A stretch of DNA of 64,000 nt from Chitinibacter sp046530675 (GCF_046530675.1 NZ_CP172558.1:310001-374000); one strand, 5' to 3'; numbered from the stretch's first letter, positions 45,323 through 53,871 are shown. The notes: generated from the sequence alone by a model not told the origin. Made by a program: numbers and translations.

Positions 45323-46059
45323 CCACTGCCCTGATTGCCGACGACGAACCGCTGCTGGCACAAAACCTGTCCGAGCGCCTGCAAGCCTTGTGGCCGCAAC
45401 TCAATATCGTCGCCATTGCCAAAAATGGCGTCGACGCCAGCGCCGAGCTCAATCGCCTGCAGCCTGAGCTGGCTTTTCTCGATATCCGCATGCCGGGGCT
45501 GACCGGGCTGCAAGTCGCTGGCGCGCTGAAAAATACCCGCGTGGTGTTTGTGACCGCTTATGACGAATATGCGGTAGCGGCGTTTGAAAATAATGCCGTC
45601 GATTACCTGCTCAAACCGGTTAGCGACGCGCGGCTGGCGCAATGCGTCGCCCGATTGCAGCGCGAAACCGCCCGCACCACGCCGCCCGATCTGGCCGGAC
45701 TGTTGCAACAACTGGGCGCATTGAATACACCGCAATTCTTGAGCTGGCTGATGACGGGTCTGGGCGAAACGACGCGGCTGGTGTCGTGCGATGAAGTACT
45801 TTATTTTCAGGCCAACGAGAAATACACCGAAATCATCACCGCCAGCGAGCGGCATCTGATCCGCACGTCACTCAAAGAATTGCTGCCGCAGCTCAACCCG
45901 CAGCGCTTTGCGCAAATCCACCGTGGCTATATTGTCGCGCTGCCCGTCATCGCCAAAATTGATCGCGATTTGCTCGGACGGCAACGCATTCACCTGAAAG
46001 GCAGCGATGACGTCTTGCCACTCAGCCGCAGTAATGCGGCGCAATTCAAGCAGATGTAA
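45319..46059 (+). CDS. LytTR-family response regulator
   Basis: 246 residues. Receiver domain with acidic pair DDE (about 9-11), phospho-Asp in LAFLDIRMPGLTGLQ and Lys in YLLKPV; C-terminal LytTR DNA-binding domain (about 145-245, LFFQANEKYTEIITASERHLIRTSLKEL-like segment, FAQIHRGYIV). AlgR/LytR type. It pairs with the kinase directly upstream. Confidence 0.93.
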   Translation: MTTALIADDEPLLAQNLSERLQALWPQLNIVAIAKNGVDASAELNRLQPELAFLDIRMPGLTGLQVAGALKNTRVVFVTAYDEYAVAAFENNAVDYLLKPVSDARLAQCVARLQRETARTTPPDLAGLLQQLGALNTPQFLSWLMTGLGETTRLVSCDEVLYFQANEKYTEIITASERHLIRTSLKELLPQLNPQRFAQIHRGYIVALPVIAKIDRDLLGRQRIHLKGSDDVLPLSRSNAAQFKQM

Positions 46060-46086
46060 AAAAGGCTCGCAGAAACTGCGAGCCTC
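46060..46086 (-). terminator. terminator hairpin downstream of hslO
   Basis: Nine-base perfect stem GGCTCGCAG/CTGCGAGCC with a 3-base loop. Read on the minus strand it ends in CCTTTTTT, so it serves hslO. It begins at the stop codon of the LytTR gene and may also block plus-strand transcripts. Confidence 0.8.
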
Positions 46087-46096
46087 TCAATCCAAC

Positions 46097-46145
46097 GGGT
46101 ATATCAATGCAGATCAGACCCCCATTGACATAGCAGGCAATACCC
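46097..46145. repeat. 49-bp palindromic repeat, family C
   Basis: 49 bp from GGGTATATCAATGCAG to GCAGGCAATACCC. The last base is the final base of the hslO stop codon, so the repeat begins where the gene ends. Confidence 0.8.
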
Positions 46146-47023
46146 TATTGAACTGTCGTATTGCCTGCGCCTTCGCTGCCGGCATACAGCGCGCCAATAT
46201 CGACCGGATCAAAGCTGTATTCTTTGCCACAAAAATCGCAAACGACGTGCACATGGCCGCGCTCGGCGAGCACTTCGTCAACTTCATCGCGCTCCATCAG
46301 CTTGATCATGCCGCCGACGCGTTCGCGCGAACAGGTGCAGGCAAAACGTGGCGTTGCCGGATCAAAAACGCGAACCGAGTCTTCGTGGAACAGGCGGTAC
46401 AGCGTTTCGCGCGGTTCGAGCTCAAGCAACTCTTCGTTCTTGACCGTGTCAGCCAGCGTGACCAGATGCTCCCAGGTATTTTCCTGATCGTCAGACGCCG
46501 GCATTTTCTGCAGCATCAGCCCTGCGGCCATGCCATCTTCGCAAGCGAGCCACAAGCGGGTGTCGAGCTGCTCCGAATGCGTCATGTAATGCTCGATAAT
46601 CTGCGCGACCGACTGGCCGACTTCCATGCCGACGACGCCCTGATACGGCTCGCCGACGGTCGGGTCGAGCGTGATCATGCAGCGGCCACGCCCCAGCAGC
46701 TCGGCTAACGAGGTCTGTGCGTCAAACGCGGCGATTTTGTCGTCGTCCCAGCGTGCCGTGGCGCGCAAGGTCCGCTGGCTGCTCACTTCGACGACCAGCA
46801 GTTGCAAAGCGCCCGTACCGTGCATTTGCAGCACCAGCGTGCCGTCGAATTTAAGCATCGCCGACAGCAGCGCACCTGCGGCCATCAATTCGCCGATCCG
46901 GGTTTTGAGCACGGCCGGATAATTGTGCCGCGCCAGCACTTCCTTGTATGTCGCATCGAGCTTGACCAGCTCGCCACGCACCGGCGCTTTGTCAAACAGG
47001 AAACGCTCTAGAACATCTTTCAT
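46145..47023 (-). CDS. hslO: redox-regulated chaperone Hsp33
   Basis: 292 residues. N-terminal chaperone domain and a C-terminal zinc switch with the four cysteines in CTCSRER and CDFCGKEY. Oxidation releases zinc and activates the holdase. It lies 68 bp downstream of the BPH protease gene on the same strand; a CCAGAT-palindrome (47061-47076) sits between them. Confidence 0.95.
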   Translation of the reverse strand: MKDVLERFLFDKAPVRGELVKLDATYKEVLARHNYPAVLKTRIGELMAAGALLSAMLKFDGTLVLQMHGTGALQLLVVEVSSQRTLRATARWDDDKIAAFDAQTSLAELLGRGRCMITLDPTVGEPYQGVVGMEVGQSVAQIIEHYMTHSEQLDTRLWLACEDGMAAGLMLQKMPASDDQENTWEHLVTLADTVKNEELLELEPRETLYRLFHEDSVRVFDPATPRFACTCSRERVGGMIKLMERDEVDEVLAERGHVHVVCDFCGKEYSFDPVDIGALYAGSEGAGNTTVQ

Positions 47024-47091
47024 TACTTCAACCTTTGTAAACGGTAGCAGACTTACGCAGCCAGATTTTTATCTGGCAACAACAGCCATCA

Positions 47092-47661
47092 TCAGGAACT
47101 TTGTTTCACCAACTGGTAAACACTCATCGGCAAGCTGGAGCTGACATCAAAAGCGCAACCGGCTTCGATACCGACTTTGGCCAGTCCTTCGGCGTCGAGC
47201 TGATCGTACAGCGCGTGCATCGCGCCAATCGCAAAATCGCGGCCGCTGCCCATCGCCCAGAAACGCTGAAATTCATACACTTCACGCAGACTGTAAACGC
47301 CGAAAATACCGTGGGCATTGGCGATCAGCACCGTCATCTGGCTTGATTCGTACGGGTCGTCCTCTTCCTCTTCGGGTTTGAGGTAGAAGTCTTCCTTGAG
47401 CTTGGCGTGCAATTTTCTGAATGATTCGAAGATGGCGGCGCGGCTGGAAAAATCAAGGTTCTTGATTTTTTTCAGCGCCGATTGCAGCACCAGATCGTGC
47501 GCGGCGCTGCCGCAAATGGCGAAATAATTGCCTTCGTGCTGGAAGATTTTATTCCAGCGCACATCGTCAACCGCGCCCAGGCGCATATCGCCAAAAGTAG
47601 ACTGGCTATCGGCGGCAATCGCAATCTGTCCGTCTTTGTGCACGACAACGACCGTGGTCAT
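47092..47661 (-). CDS. BPH, betaproteobacterial proteasome homologue (HslV-related Ntn peptidase)
   Basis: 189 residues. The start MTTVVVVHKDGQIAIAADSQ gives a catalytic Thr after Met removal; Asp in ADSQST and the Lys in WNKIF complete the proteasome-type site. It is not HslV: the region after residue 60 has an insert with acidic EEEEDD, and no hslU lies beside it. Size and pattern fit the BPH family described from betaproteobacteria, double-ring particles without a known ATPase partner. Downstream is hslO. Confidence 0.82.
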   Translation of the reverse strand: MTTVVVVHKDGQIAIAADSQSTFGDMRLGAVDDVRWNKIFQHEGNYFAICGSAAHDLVLQSALKKIKNLDFSSRAAIFESFRKLHAKLKEDFYLKPEEEEDDPYESSQMTVLIANAHGIFGVYSLREVYEFQRFWAMGSGRDFAIGAMHALYDQLDAEGLAKVGIEAGCAFDVSSSLPMSVYQLVKQSS

Positions 47662-47754
47662 AAAGCTACCTGCTTTTCTGCAAAGTCGTCAGTCTGCCGC
47701 CTCAGGCTTGGCTTCGTCAACCTGTTGCCCGGGCGCGCTAAAAATACCACCAAT

Positions 47755-47803
47755 GGGTATGCAAACAAAACCCAATATCAAAAGGGCTTGCAGTAATATA
47801 CCC
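47755..47803. repeat. 49-bp palindromic repeat, family C
   Basis: 49 bp from GGGTATGCAAAC to TTGCAGTAATATACCC. It lies in the 349-bp divergent gap between BPH and the P-type ATPase. Nothing else is recognised in that gap. Confidence 0.75.
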
Positions 47804-48010
47804 ACAGCACATCAGCATCCGCTTTGGGTTATTTTCCGCACGACGCCGCTCATTCGGAAAAACGCCGCAAGGTCGATTTCAGCGGTTCCTGCGCTGACTG
47901 ACCGCTCGACAATTTGCCACCACCATTCATTCGCCCAAAGTACAGCTTTTCAAACTGCCGACGGCCCGCAGCACTAGACTAAAGGCATCGCCGTTATTGC
48001 TTCCGCAACC

Positions 48011-50722
48011 ATGCCAAGCGCTAAATCACCCAAACCGCTATTGCGTCACGCCCATGCCTTGCCGCTGGCCGATGTTCTGTCGCACTGGTCGGTCAGCCTG
48101 AAATCGGGACTCAATACAGCATCAGTGACGCTGCAGCGGGCACACTTTGGCCGCAATGAACTCCCCGAAACACAAAATCGCAGCGCGTGGCGGGTGTTTC
48201 TGGCGCAATTTTTCAACGCGCTGATCCTGGTTCTGCTCGGCGCTGCGCTGCTGTCGGCGCTAATCGGCCACACCACTGACGCAGTGATTATTTTTGGTGT
48301 CATTCTGATCAACGCGCTGGTGGGTTTTTATCAGGAATACCGCGCCGAACAGAGCCTGCTGGCGCTCAAGGCGATGCTGCCACCGCAAGCCTGCGTACGG
48401 CGCGAAGGCTGCCATACGCAAATTGACGCGAGCGACATCGTTCCCGGCGACGTCGTCGTTCTTGAAGCGGGCGATCGTGTTCCCGCTGATGGCCGTATCG
48501 CGCTGGCCACCGGGCTGGAAATCGACGAATCAACGCTGACCGGCGAATCGCAGCCCGCCAGCAAGCAGGTTTGCGATTCGCTCGCACACGATGCCCCCCT
48601 GGCCGAGCGGCACAATATGGCGTTTATGAACACACTGCTAACGCGCGGGCGGGCCGAAATGATCGTCACCGCGACCGGCGCGCACACCGAAACCGGGCAA
48701 ATTTCGACGCTGCTCGCCAATAGCGGCGAAGTGGCAACACCGCTGCAGCGGCAACTCGATCAGCTGGGCAAAAAACTCGGACTGATTGCCGTGCTGATGG
48801 TCGTCGTGCTTGCGCTGCTCGAGTGGCTGCGCGGCATTGCGCTGACACACATCATTCTGAGCACGATTGCACTGGGCGTGGCGGCCATTCCCGAAGGATT
48901 GCCGGTCGTCGTGACCGTCACGCTGGCGCTGGGCATGCACCAAATGGCCAAAAATGGCGCGATTGTAAAACGGCTCGCGAGCGTTGAAACGCTGGGCTGC
49001 ACGACAGTGATCTGCTCGGATAAAACCGGCACACTGACGCTGAACCAGATGACGGCCAGAACGCTGTATTACCAGCAACGCCATTTCACTGTCGGCGGAG
49101 AGGGTTATCAAACTGCTGGACAGATCACCCCGCTCGACAATGCCGCGCCACCCGATTTATCGCGCCTCGCGACCGCGCTGCGCGCGTGCAATGACAGCCA
49201 GCTGCACGACGGGAAAATCACAGGTGACCCGATGGAGGCAGCCTTGCTGGTGCTGGCCGGAAAAATCCCCAATGCAGCGACCAGCGTGCCGCCCAGAATT
49301 GCCGAAATCGCTTTTGACAATGCGCGCCGCTATATGGTGACTTTTCATCAGGATGGCGATGGCATCACGCTGTACGCCAAAGGCGCGCCGGATGTCCTGC
49401 TTGATTTATGCCGTTATCACGATGAGACACAAGCCGATCCAAAAACGGGCTCCGAACTGATCGAGCTGGATACCCGTGGGCGTGAAATGATCGCGCAGGC
49501 GTACCAGAATCTGGCGACACTGGGATTGCGCGGTCTGATGCTGGCGAGCCGCAAAATGACGAGCGCCGAATTTGCCGCACAGGCGTTGCCCGATCACCTC
49601 CACGAGTTGACTTTTCTGGCGCTGGTCGGACTGCAGGATCCGCCACGCTGCGAAGCGGGCGAAGCCATTGAACGCTGCCATAGCGCCGGAATCGCAGTCA
49701 AAATGATTACCGGCGATCATCAGCTGACCGGCATGGCGATTGCCAGCCAGCTCGGGCTTTCAGGCCACAGCATGACCGGCACGGAGCTGGAAGCCTTGAG
49801 CGAAAAAGAGCTGGCAGCCCAGGTCGACGACATTGCCGTTTTTGCCCGCGCATCACCGCTGCACAAGGTCAAAATCATCAATGCGCTGCAAGCACGTGGC
49901 CATATCGTTGCGATGACCGGCGACGGCGTCAACGACGCGCCAGCGCTGAAAACCGCCGACATCGGCGTCGCAATGGGCAAGCATGGCAGCGCGGTCGCCA
50001 AGGAAGCGGCGACGATGGTGCTGACCGACGATAATTTTTCCACCATCGTCGCAGCCGTGCAGCAGGGGCGCGCGCTGTACGAAAACATCCTGAAGTTTCT
50101 GCACTTTCAGCTCTCGACGACCATCGGCGCCGTGCTGACGGTCTTTGTCGCGCCGCTAGTCGGATTGCCGGCGCCGTTTACGCCGATCCAGATCCTCTGG
50201 ATCGCGATCATCATGGACGGGCCACCGGCGATTTCGCTCGCGCTCGACCCGGCACGCGCCAATATCATGCAGCAAAAACCGCGCGACAAAGCCGAACCGG
50301 TACTGACCCGCGCCCGCCTGATCCGTGTTCTGGCCTGCGGTGCGACGATGATGGCCGGCACACTCGGCGTGCTGCATTATGGTTTAACCGGGAGAGTGCT
50401 GGAGGAATTCACGCCGGACGACACCCAGCGCGCAGCAACGATGGCGTTCACAACTTTTGTGCTGTTCCAGTTTTTCAATGTTTTTAACGCCAGAAACGAA
50501 AGGAGCAGCGCACTCAATCGCGACCTGTTTAGCAACACAATGCTCTGGTTATCGCTCAGCTGCGTGCTGGCGCTACAGGCCATCGCGGTGCACTGGCCGC
50601 CAGCACAAGCGCTGTTTGCCACACATGGCATGCTCTGGAGTGACTGGCCGCTCTGTATCGCGGTGGCCAGCAGCATCTGGCTGCTGGAGGAGGCAAGGAA
50701 ATATTTATTTAGGATCCGTTGA
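48011..50722 (+). CDS. P2-type cation-transporting ATPase
   Basis: 903 residues. N-terminal cation-ATPase domain, actuator motif TLTGES, transmembrane motif AIPEGLPVV, phosphorylation site CSDKTGTLT with Asp337, nucleotide-binding domain KGAPD, hinge MTGDGVNDAPAL, and four C-terminal helices. The PEGLP motif and overall layout put it in the P2A (Ca2+-type) group; some bacterial members move Na+/K+ or other cations. No regulator is adjacent. It ends at an inverted repeat (50716-50757). Confidence 0.9.
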   Translation: MPSAKSPKPLLRHAHALPLADVLSHWSVSLKSGLNTASVTLQRAHFGRNELPETQNRSAWRVFLAQFFNALILVLLGAALLSALIGHTTDAVIIFGVILINALVGFYQEYRAEQSLLALKAMLPPQACVRREGCHTQIDASDIVPGDVVVLEAGDRVPADGRIALATGLEIDESTLTGESQPASKQVCDSLAHDAPLAERHNMAFMNTLLTRGRAEMIVTATGAHTETGQISTLLANSGEVATPLQRQLDQLGKKLGLIAVLMVVVLALLEWLRGIALTHIILSTIALGVAAIPEGLPVVVTVTLALGMHQMAKNGAIVKRLASVETLGCTTVICSDKTGTLTLNQMTARTLYYQQRHFTVGGEGYQTAGQITPLDNAAPPDLSRLATALRACNDSQLHDGKITGDPMEAALLVLAGKIPNAATSVPPRIAEIAFDNARRYMVTFHQDGDGITLYAKGAPDVLLDLCRYHDETQADPKTGSELIELDTRGREMIAQAYQNLATLGLRGLMLASRKMTSAEFAAQALPDHLHELTFLALVGLQDPPRCEAGEAIERCHSAGIAVKMITGDHQLTGMAIASQLGLSGHSMTGTELEALSEKELAAQVDDIAVFARASPLHKVKIINALQARGHIVAMTGDGVNDAPALKTADIGVAMGKHGSAVAKEAATMVLTDDNFSTIVAAVQQGRALYENILKFLHFQLSTTIGAVLTVFVAPLVGLPAPFTPIQILWIAIIMDGPPAISLALDPARANIMQQKPRDKAEPVLTRARLIRVLACGATMMAGTLGVLHYGLTGRVLEEFTPDDTQRAATMAFTTFVLFQFFNVFNARNERSSALNRDLFSNTMLWLSLSCVLALQAIAVHWPPAQALFATHGMLWSDWPLCIAVASSIWLLEEARKYLFRIR

Positions 50723-50757
50723 CGTTTGGTTTGTGAGCCAAGCAAACACCAACAGAG
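50716..50757. repeat. inverted repeat sharing a motif with 26211-26227
   Basis: CGTTGACGTTTGGTTTG pairs imperfectly with CAAGCAAACACCAACAGAG. The string GTTGACGTTTGGTTT also occurs at 26213-26227. It overlaps the last codons of the ATPase and may stop transcription in the convergent gap. Confidence 0.6.
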
Positions 50758-50771
50758 CCTAACTTAGCGCA

Positions 50772-51578
50772 TTATTGCAATTCCACTTTCAGCCAGACGC
50801 TGAAACGGTTTTGCTGCGCCATTCGGTCAGAACTGTCACTGCGGCTGTCCGAGGTGCTGAAGGTCTCGCCAACCGGTATCCACTCGCCCAAACGCCCTTC
50901 GACTTCGCTGTAGACGCGGTGCAGATCAATGCTGCCGTCGGCGTTGAAGCGGCTGCTTTGCGGCGCCAGCTTCAGATTCACCCGGCCGTCGCCAAGCAGC
51001 GTGGGCGTCGTATAAAAACCGTTGCCTGCCGATTGCCAGACACCGCCGTGCAGCACGATCCGCTCATCATTCCGCCCGCCATTGCGATCAATAAAGCTAA
51101 CTTGCGGAATAAACCGTTGCTGCCCGAGCATGATCATTGCAGCGCTGCCATCAAGCGTCGTCAGCATCTGGCGGCTATTGGCGCTGCCATTGCGGCGCGA
51201 TTCGTCGAGCGCGATGCCGATTTGGGCGTTTGATCCCTGATTACTGATAATCACTTTGCCGTCGACGTCCACACTCCGGCTTTGAGCCGCCACAATGGCG
51301 CGCTGCTCGACGGTGATGCGCAAGCTGCGCGTTGCCACATCGAGCTGATCGGCCAGCGCACGAATCGCAGCAAAGCTCGCTTCATCGGGCGTACTGACGA
51401 TCAACTGGCCGGAAAAAGCACGGATCGTCGCCTGTGGAAAAGCTTCCTGCAAAGCCGGCGCCAACTGCGTGGCCAGCTTGTGCCGAGGAGCAAAGCTGTC
51501 TACATAGTCGGCGTGCGCAACAGCAAGCGACAAAAGCAGGGGTATAGCTATCAATGCTTTGATACATTTCGCTTTCAT
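50772..51578 (-). CDS. secretin N-domain-like periplasmic protein
   Basis: 268 residues from the ATG at 51578 (GGGGG seven bases upstream; ATG 51584 is also possible). A signal peptide ending near AVAHA is followed by a domain like the N1/N2 ring-building domains of secretins (HKLATQLAPALQEAFPQATIRAFSGQLIVSTPDEASFAAIRALADQLD) and a beta-rich C-terminal part. It lacks a full secretin channel. Function unknown; perhaps a shortened relative of type II/IV secretins. It follows ispF by 20 bp. Confidence 0.7.
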   Translation of the reverse strand: MKAKCIKALIAIPLLLSLAVAHADYVDSFAPRHKLATQLAPALQEAFPQATIRAFSGQLIVSTPDEASFAAIRALADQLDVATRSLRITVEQRAIVAAQSRSVDVDGKVIISNQGSNAQIGIALDESRRNGSANSRQMLTTLDGSAAMIMLGQQRFIPQVSFIDRNGGRNDERIVLHGGVWQSAGNGFYTTPTLLGDGRVNLKLAPQSSRFNADGSIDLHRVYSEVEGRLGEWIPVGETFSTSDSRSDSSDRMAQQNRFSVWLKVELQ

Positions 51579-51598
51579 AAACATACCCCCGTTCAATT

Positions 51599-52084
51599 TC
51601 AGACCAGCAATAACAAAGCCACCGCCTGTGCTTCGACCGCCTCACCCTGCCCGACCGGGCCGAGCTTTTCATAGGTTTTGGCTTTGACATTGACGCAAGC
51701 CGGATCGATGCCCAGATCGGCGGCGATATTCAAAACCATTGCCGGGATATGCGGCGCCATTTTCGGCTGTTGAATCAGAATCGACGCGTCAACATTGCCA
51801 ATCTGCCAGCCCGCCTCTCGCACGCGCCGCACCGCCTCGCGCAGCAACACACGGCTGTCGGCGCCTTTAAATTCCACTGCCGTATCCGGAAAATGCCGAC
51901 CAATATCGCCCAGCCCCGCGCCGCCCAAAACCGCGTCGGTAATCGCATGCAACAGCGCGTCGGCATCCGAATGGCCGAGCAAGCCTTTTTCATAGGGTAT
52001 ATGCACCCCACCCAGAATTAACGGGCGCTCCAGCACCATACGATGCACATCCCAGCCTTGGCCGATGCGGAAAGGTAATGTCAT
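51599..52084 (-). CDS. ispF: 2-C-methyl-D-erythritol 2,4-cyclodiphosphate synthase
   Basis: 161 residues. Metal-binding Asp and His in GWDVHRM and the loop GHSDADALLHAITDAVLG, and the substrate pocket FPDTAVEFKGADS are typical IspF. It converts CDP-methylerythritol 2-phosphate to the cyclic diphosphate in the MEP isoprenoid pathway. It normally sits directly after ispD; here a transposase gene and a small membrane-protein gene have come between them. Confidence 0.96.
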   Translation of the reverse strand: MTLPFRIGQGWDVHRMVLERPLILGGVHIPYEKGLLGHSDADALLHAITDAVLGGAGLGDIGRHFPDTAVEFKGADSRVLLREAVRRVREAGWQIGNVDASILIQQPKMAPHIPAMVLNIAADLGIDPACVNVKAKTYEKLGPVGQGEAVEAQAVALLLLV

Positions 52085-52120
52085 TTCTATATCCTTTTCT
52101 TTAAATGCACGAGGGTTTTG

Positions 52121-52145
52121 TAGGGTCGGCTTCAGCCGACATGCA
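52121..52145. repeat. REP hairpin, left of the RAYT gene
   Basis: GTAGGGTCGGCTTCAGCCGA followed by CATGC. Hairpin GTCGGCT/AGCCGAC preceded by GTAGG. Its inverted partner is at 52624-52648. Confidence 0.85.
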
Positions 52146-52602
52146 AACTATTTTCAAGCCATACCGCGTCCCACCAAGGATAATCACCAATATTTTGCAC
52201 CAATCCAGCCCGAAGTGGATTTGCCACAATATACCGCGCAATCTGCTGCAGATTTTCATTCGCGCGCACAGCATGATCATAAAAACCTTTTTGCCAAACC
52301 GTACCGGATCGGTGCAAATGGTCATTGATTAATTTTGCACTGCGACCTTTCAAACTTTGCATCACACCAGCCAAATCTCGTTCGGATTGCAAAGTAAACA
52401 GCCAATGAAAATGATCTGGCATCAGCGCCCACGCGAGCGAGTCGACGCTATTGGCTTCATGCAAAGCGCGCATCTCACGAATCACAATTCTGGCCAAGGC
52501 GGGAGACTCAAACCAACGAGCACGCCTATAAGTCGTGCAAGTAATATGATAAGCCTGATGCGTCATACTGCAGCGGCCTTTCAGCAAATCACTACGTGGC
52601 AT
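52132..52602 (-). CDS. REP-associated tyrosine transposase (RAYT, Y1 family)
   Basis: 156 residues. Y1_Tnp fold with the HUH motif in MPDHFHWL and the catalytic tyrosine in ARYIVANPLRAGLV. AAAGGA lies before the ATG at 52602. Such single-stranded-DNA transposases handle REP hairpins, and the gene is bracketed by two REPs in inverted orientation; the left REP overlaps its 3' end. It lies in the ispD-ispF operon in the same direction. It appears intact. Confidence 0.93.
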   Translation of the reverse strand: MPRSDLLKGRCSMTHQAYHITCTTYRRARWFESPALARIVIREMRALHEANSVDSLAWALMPDHFHWLFTLQSERDLAGVMQSLKGRSAKLINDHLHRSGTVWQKGFYDHAVRANENLQQIARYIVANPLRAGLVQNIGDYPWWDAVWLENSLHVG

Positions 52603-52623
52603 GGCCGCTTTCCTTTAAAGCAA

Positions 52624-52648
52624 AAAGGTCGGCTAAAGCCGACCCTAC
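52624..52648. repeat. REP hairpin, right of the RAYT gene
   Basis: AAAGGTCGGCTAAAGCCGAC followed by CCTAC, the inverse of 52121-52145. It contains the stop codon of the small membrane-protein gene. Confidence 0.85.
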
Positions 52649-53004
52649 TTATCTAGCCCCAACCAACCTGCGCAGAGCGTTAGCAAAATGCCTAAATCAG
52701 CAATCACAACAGCGGCAATTTGCCCATTTTGGCATTTTCGCGAAAAGTTAAGCCTTATAGTCTTACGAATCGCAAAGCCTTGAGACACTAAACAGCAAAG
52801 CAAAAATACAACTAAACCAATATAACCATCGACAAAAAACGATAACCCTAAGCAAACGAAAAGCGAAATGGCATGTAACTTCCGGTAAATTGCGGTCTCT
52901 TTCATTAGTCGCCCCTGCTCTTCTGCAGTAAGTTCTTTCAAAGACCACTCCGACACAAGCCCTGCTAAACCAAAACCAATGACTAAAAAGAGAAACGCCC
53001 ACAT
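52645..53004 (-). CDS. hypothetical small membrane protein
   Basis: 119 residues with four hydrophobic helices (about 1-18, 46-62, 64-80, 97-115) and a basic stretch IRKTIRLNFSRKC before the last. No family recognised. More A+T-rich than ispD and ispF. Its stop lies inside the right REP, so it may have entered the operon together with the RAYT unit. Confidence 0.65.
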   Translation of the reverse strand: MWAFLFLVIGFGLAGLVSEWSLKELTAEEQGRLMKETAIYRKLHAISLFVCLGLSFFVDGYIGLVVFLLCCLVSQGFAIRKTIRLNFSRKCQNGQIAAVVIADLGILLTLCAGWLGLDK

Positions 53005-53034
53005 CTTAATGCTCCCACGATGAAATTCGACTCA

Positions 53035-53871
53035 CTAGCCGCGCAGCAACAACCCCGCCAGCACCAAATCCTGCGGGTACGTCACTTTCAAATTCCACGG
53101 GCTGCCCATAATGAGTTTGGGTGATTGACCGAGTCGTTCAAGCGCGCTGGCTTCGTCGGTGATTTCAAGAACGTGATCAGGCAAAGCGTCTTGCAGCGCA
53201 GCGAGCAGCTCGCTATGGCGGAACATTTGTGGGGTTTGCGCTTGCCATAATCCATCGCGTGGCGTGGTGCGCGCAATGCGTTGCTCAGCCGCAGCAATCT
53301 TCAGGGTATCTGCGACGGGAACAGCCAGAATACCGCCTACAGCATCATACTCCAGCCGGGTAATCATCTCATTAACCTGCGCGCTGCTCAGGCATGGGCG
53401 CGCGGCGTCGTGGACCAGCACCCAGCAATCTTCATTAGCGGCGATTTCACCAATGGCAGAAATCCCCCCTAGCCCCCCTTCAATGAAGGGGGGAACTAGA
53501 TCGCTGGCGACTGATGCATGACTACCAGAGTCAACGCCACCGATTCCCCCCTTTGACAAAGGGGGGTTAGGGGGGATTTCTACCATCGCAGCTAAACCGT
53601 TCATCACCGATTCGGCACGACTGGCGCCGCCGACACGCAGCACTTGCAAACGAGTCAAATCTCCCAGTAATTCTAACCAGTCGTAGCTGCCCCACCATTC
53701 ATCTTCGGGCGATATCACGACGATGACCTGATCGACCTGCTGTGCGCCGAGCAGCGCGCGTAGCGTGTGTGCGATCAGTGGCTGGCCGAGTAAATCGAGG
53801 TATTGTTTGGGCGTGGCGCTGGCCATGCGGCTGCCGCTGCCGGCGGCGGGAACGAGGGCGATTTTTTTCAT
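53035..53871 (-). CDS. ispD: 2-C-methyl-D-erythritol 4-phosphate cytidylyltransferase with a 40-codon repeat insert
   Basis: 278 residues from the ATG at 53871, against about 230 in the family. The nucleotide site ALVPAAGSGSRM, KQYLDLLGQP, VHDAARPC, TDEASALE and the C-terminal VTYPQDL are intact. Between GLAAM (about 95) and WVLVHDAARP (about 150) lies an extra segment rich in Pro and Gly (PPNPPLSKGGIGG and PPFIEGGLGG), encoded by a palindromic element inserted in frame (53460-53579). The insertion is in the loop before the VHDAARP strand. It makes CDP-methylerythritol in the MEP pathway. Confidence 0.93.
   Translation of the reverse strand: MKKIALVPAAGSGSRMASATPKQYLDLLGQPLIAHTLRALLGAQQVDQVIVVISPEDEWWGSYDWLELLGDLTRLQVLRVGGASRAESVMNGLAAMVEIPPNPPLSKGGIGGVDSGSHASVASDLVPPFIEGGLGGISAIGEIAANEDCWVLVHDAARPCLSSAQVNEMITRLEYDAVGGILAVPVADTLKIAAAEQRIARTTPRDGLWQAQTPQMFRHSELLAALQDALPDHVLEITDEASALERLGQSPKLIMGSPWNLKVTYPQDLVLAGLLLRG
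53460..53579. mobile_element. family A palindromic element inserted in frame in ispD
   Basis: 120 bp with inverted arms of about 36 bp, left AAATCCCCCCTAGCCCCCCT.. and right, in reverse, AAATCCCCCCTAACCCCCCT... Each arm is itself a hairpin. The arms match those at 14251 and 41490. As 120 is a multiple of three and the arms have no stop in this frame, ispD stays open. Confidence 0.92.

Noticed and set aside
51540..51588. GGGTAT...ATACCC with 49-bp spacing over the signal-peptide codons of the secretin-like gene
   Set aside because: The ends and length fit family C but the inner arms do not, and the sequence codes for a sound signal peptide. Left unassigned.
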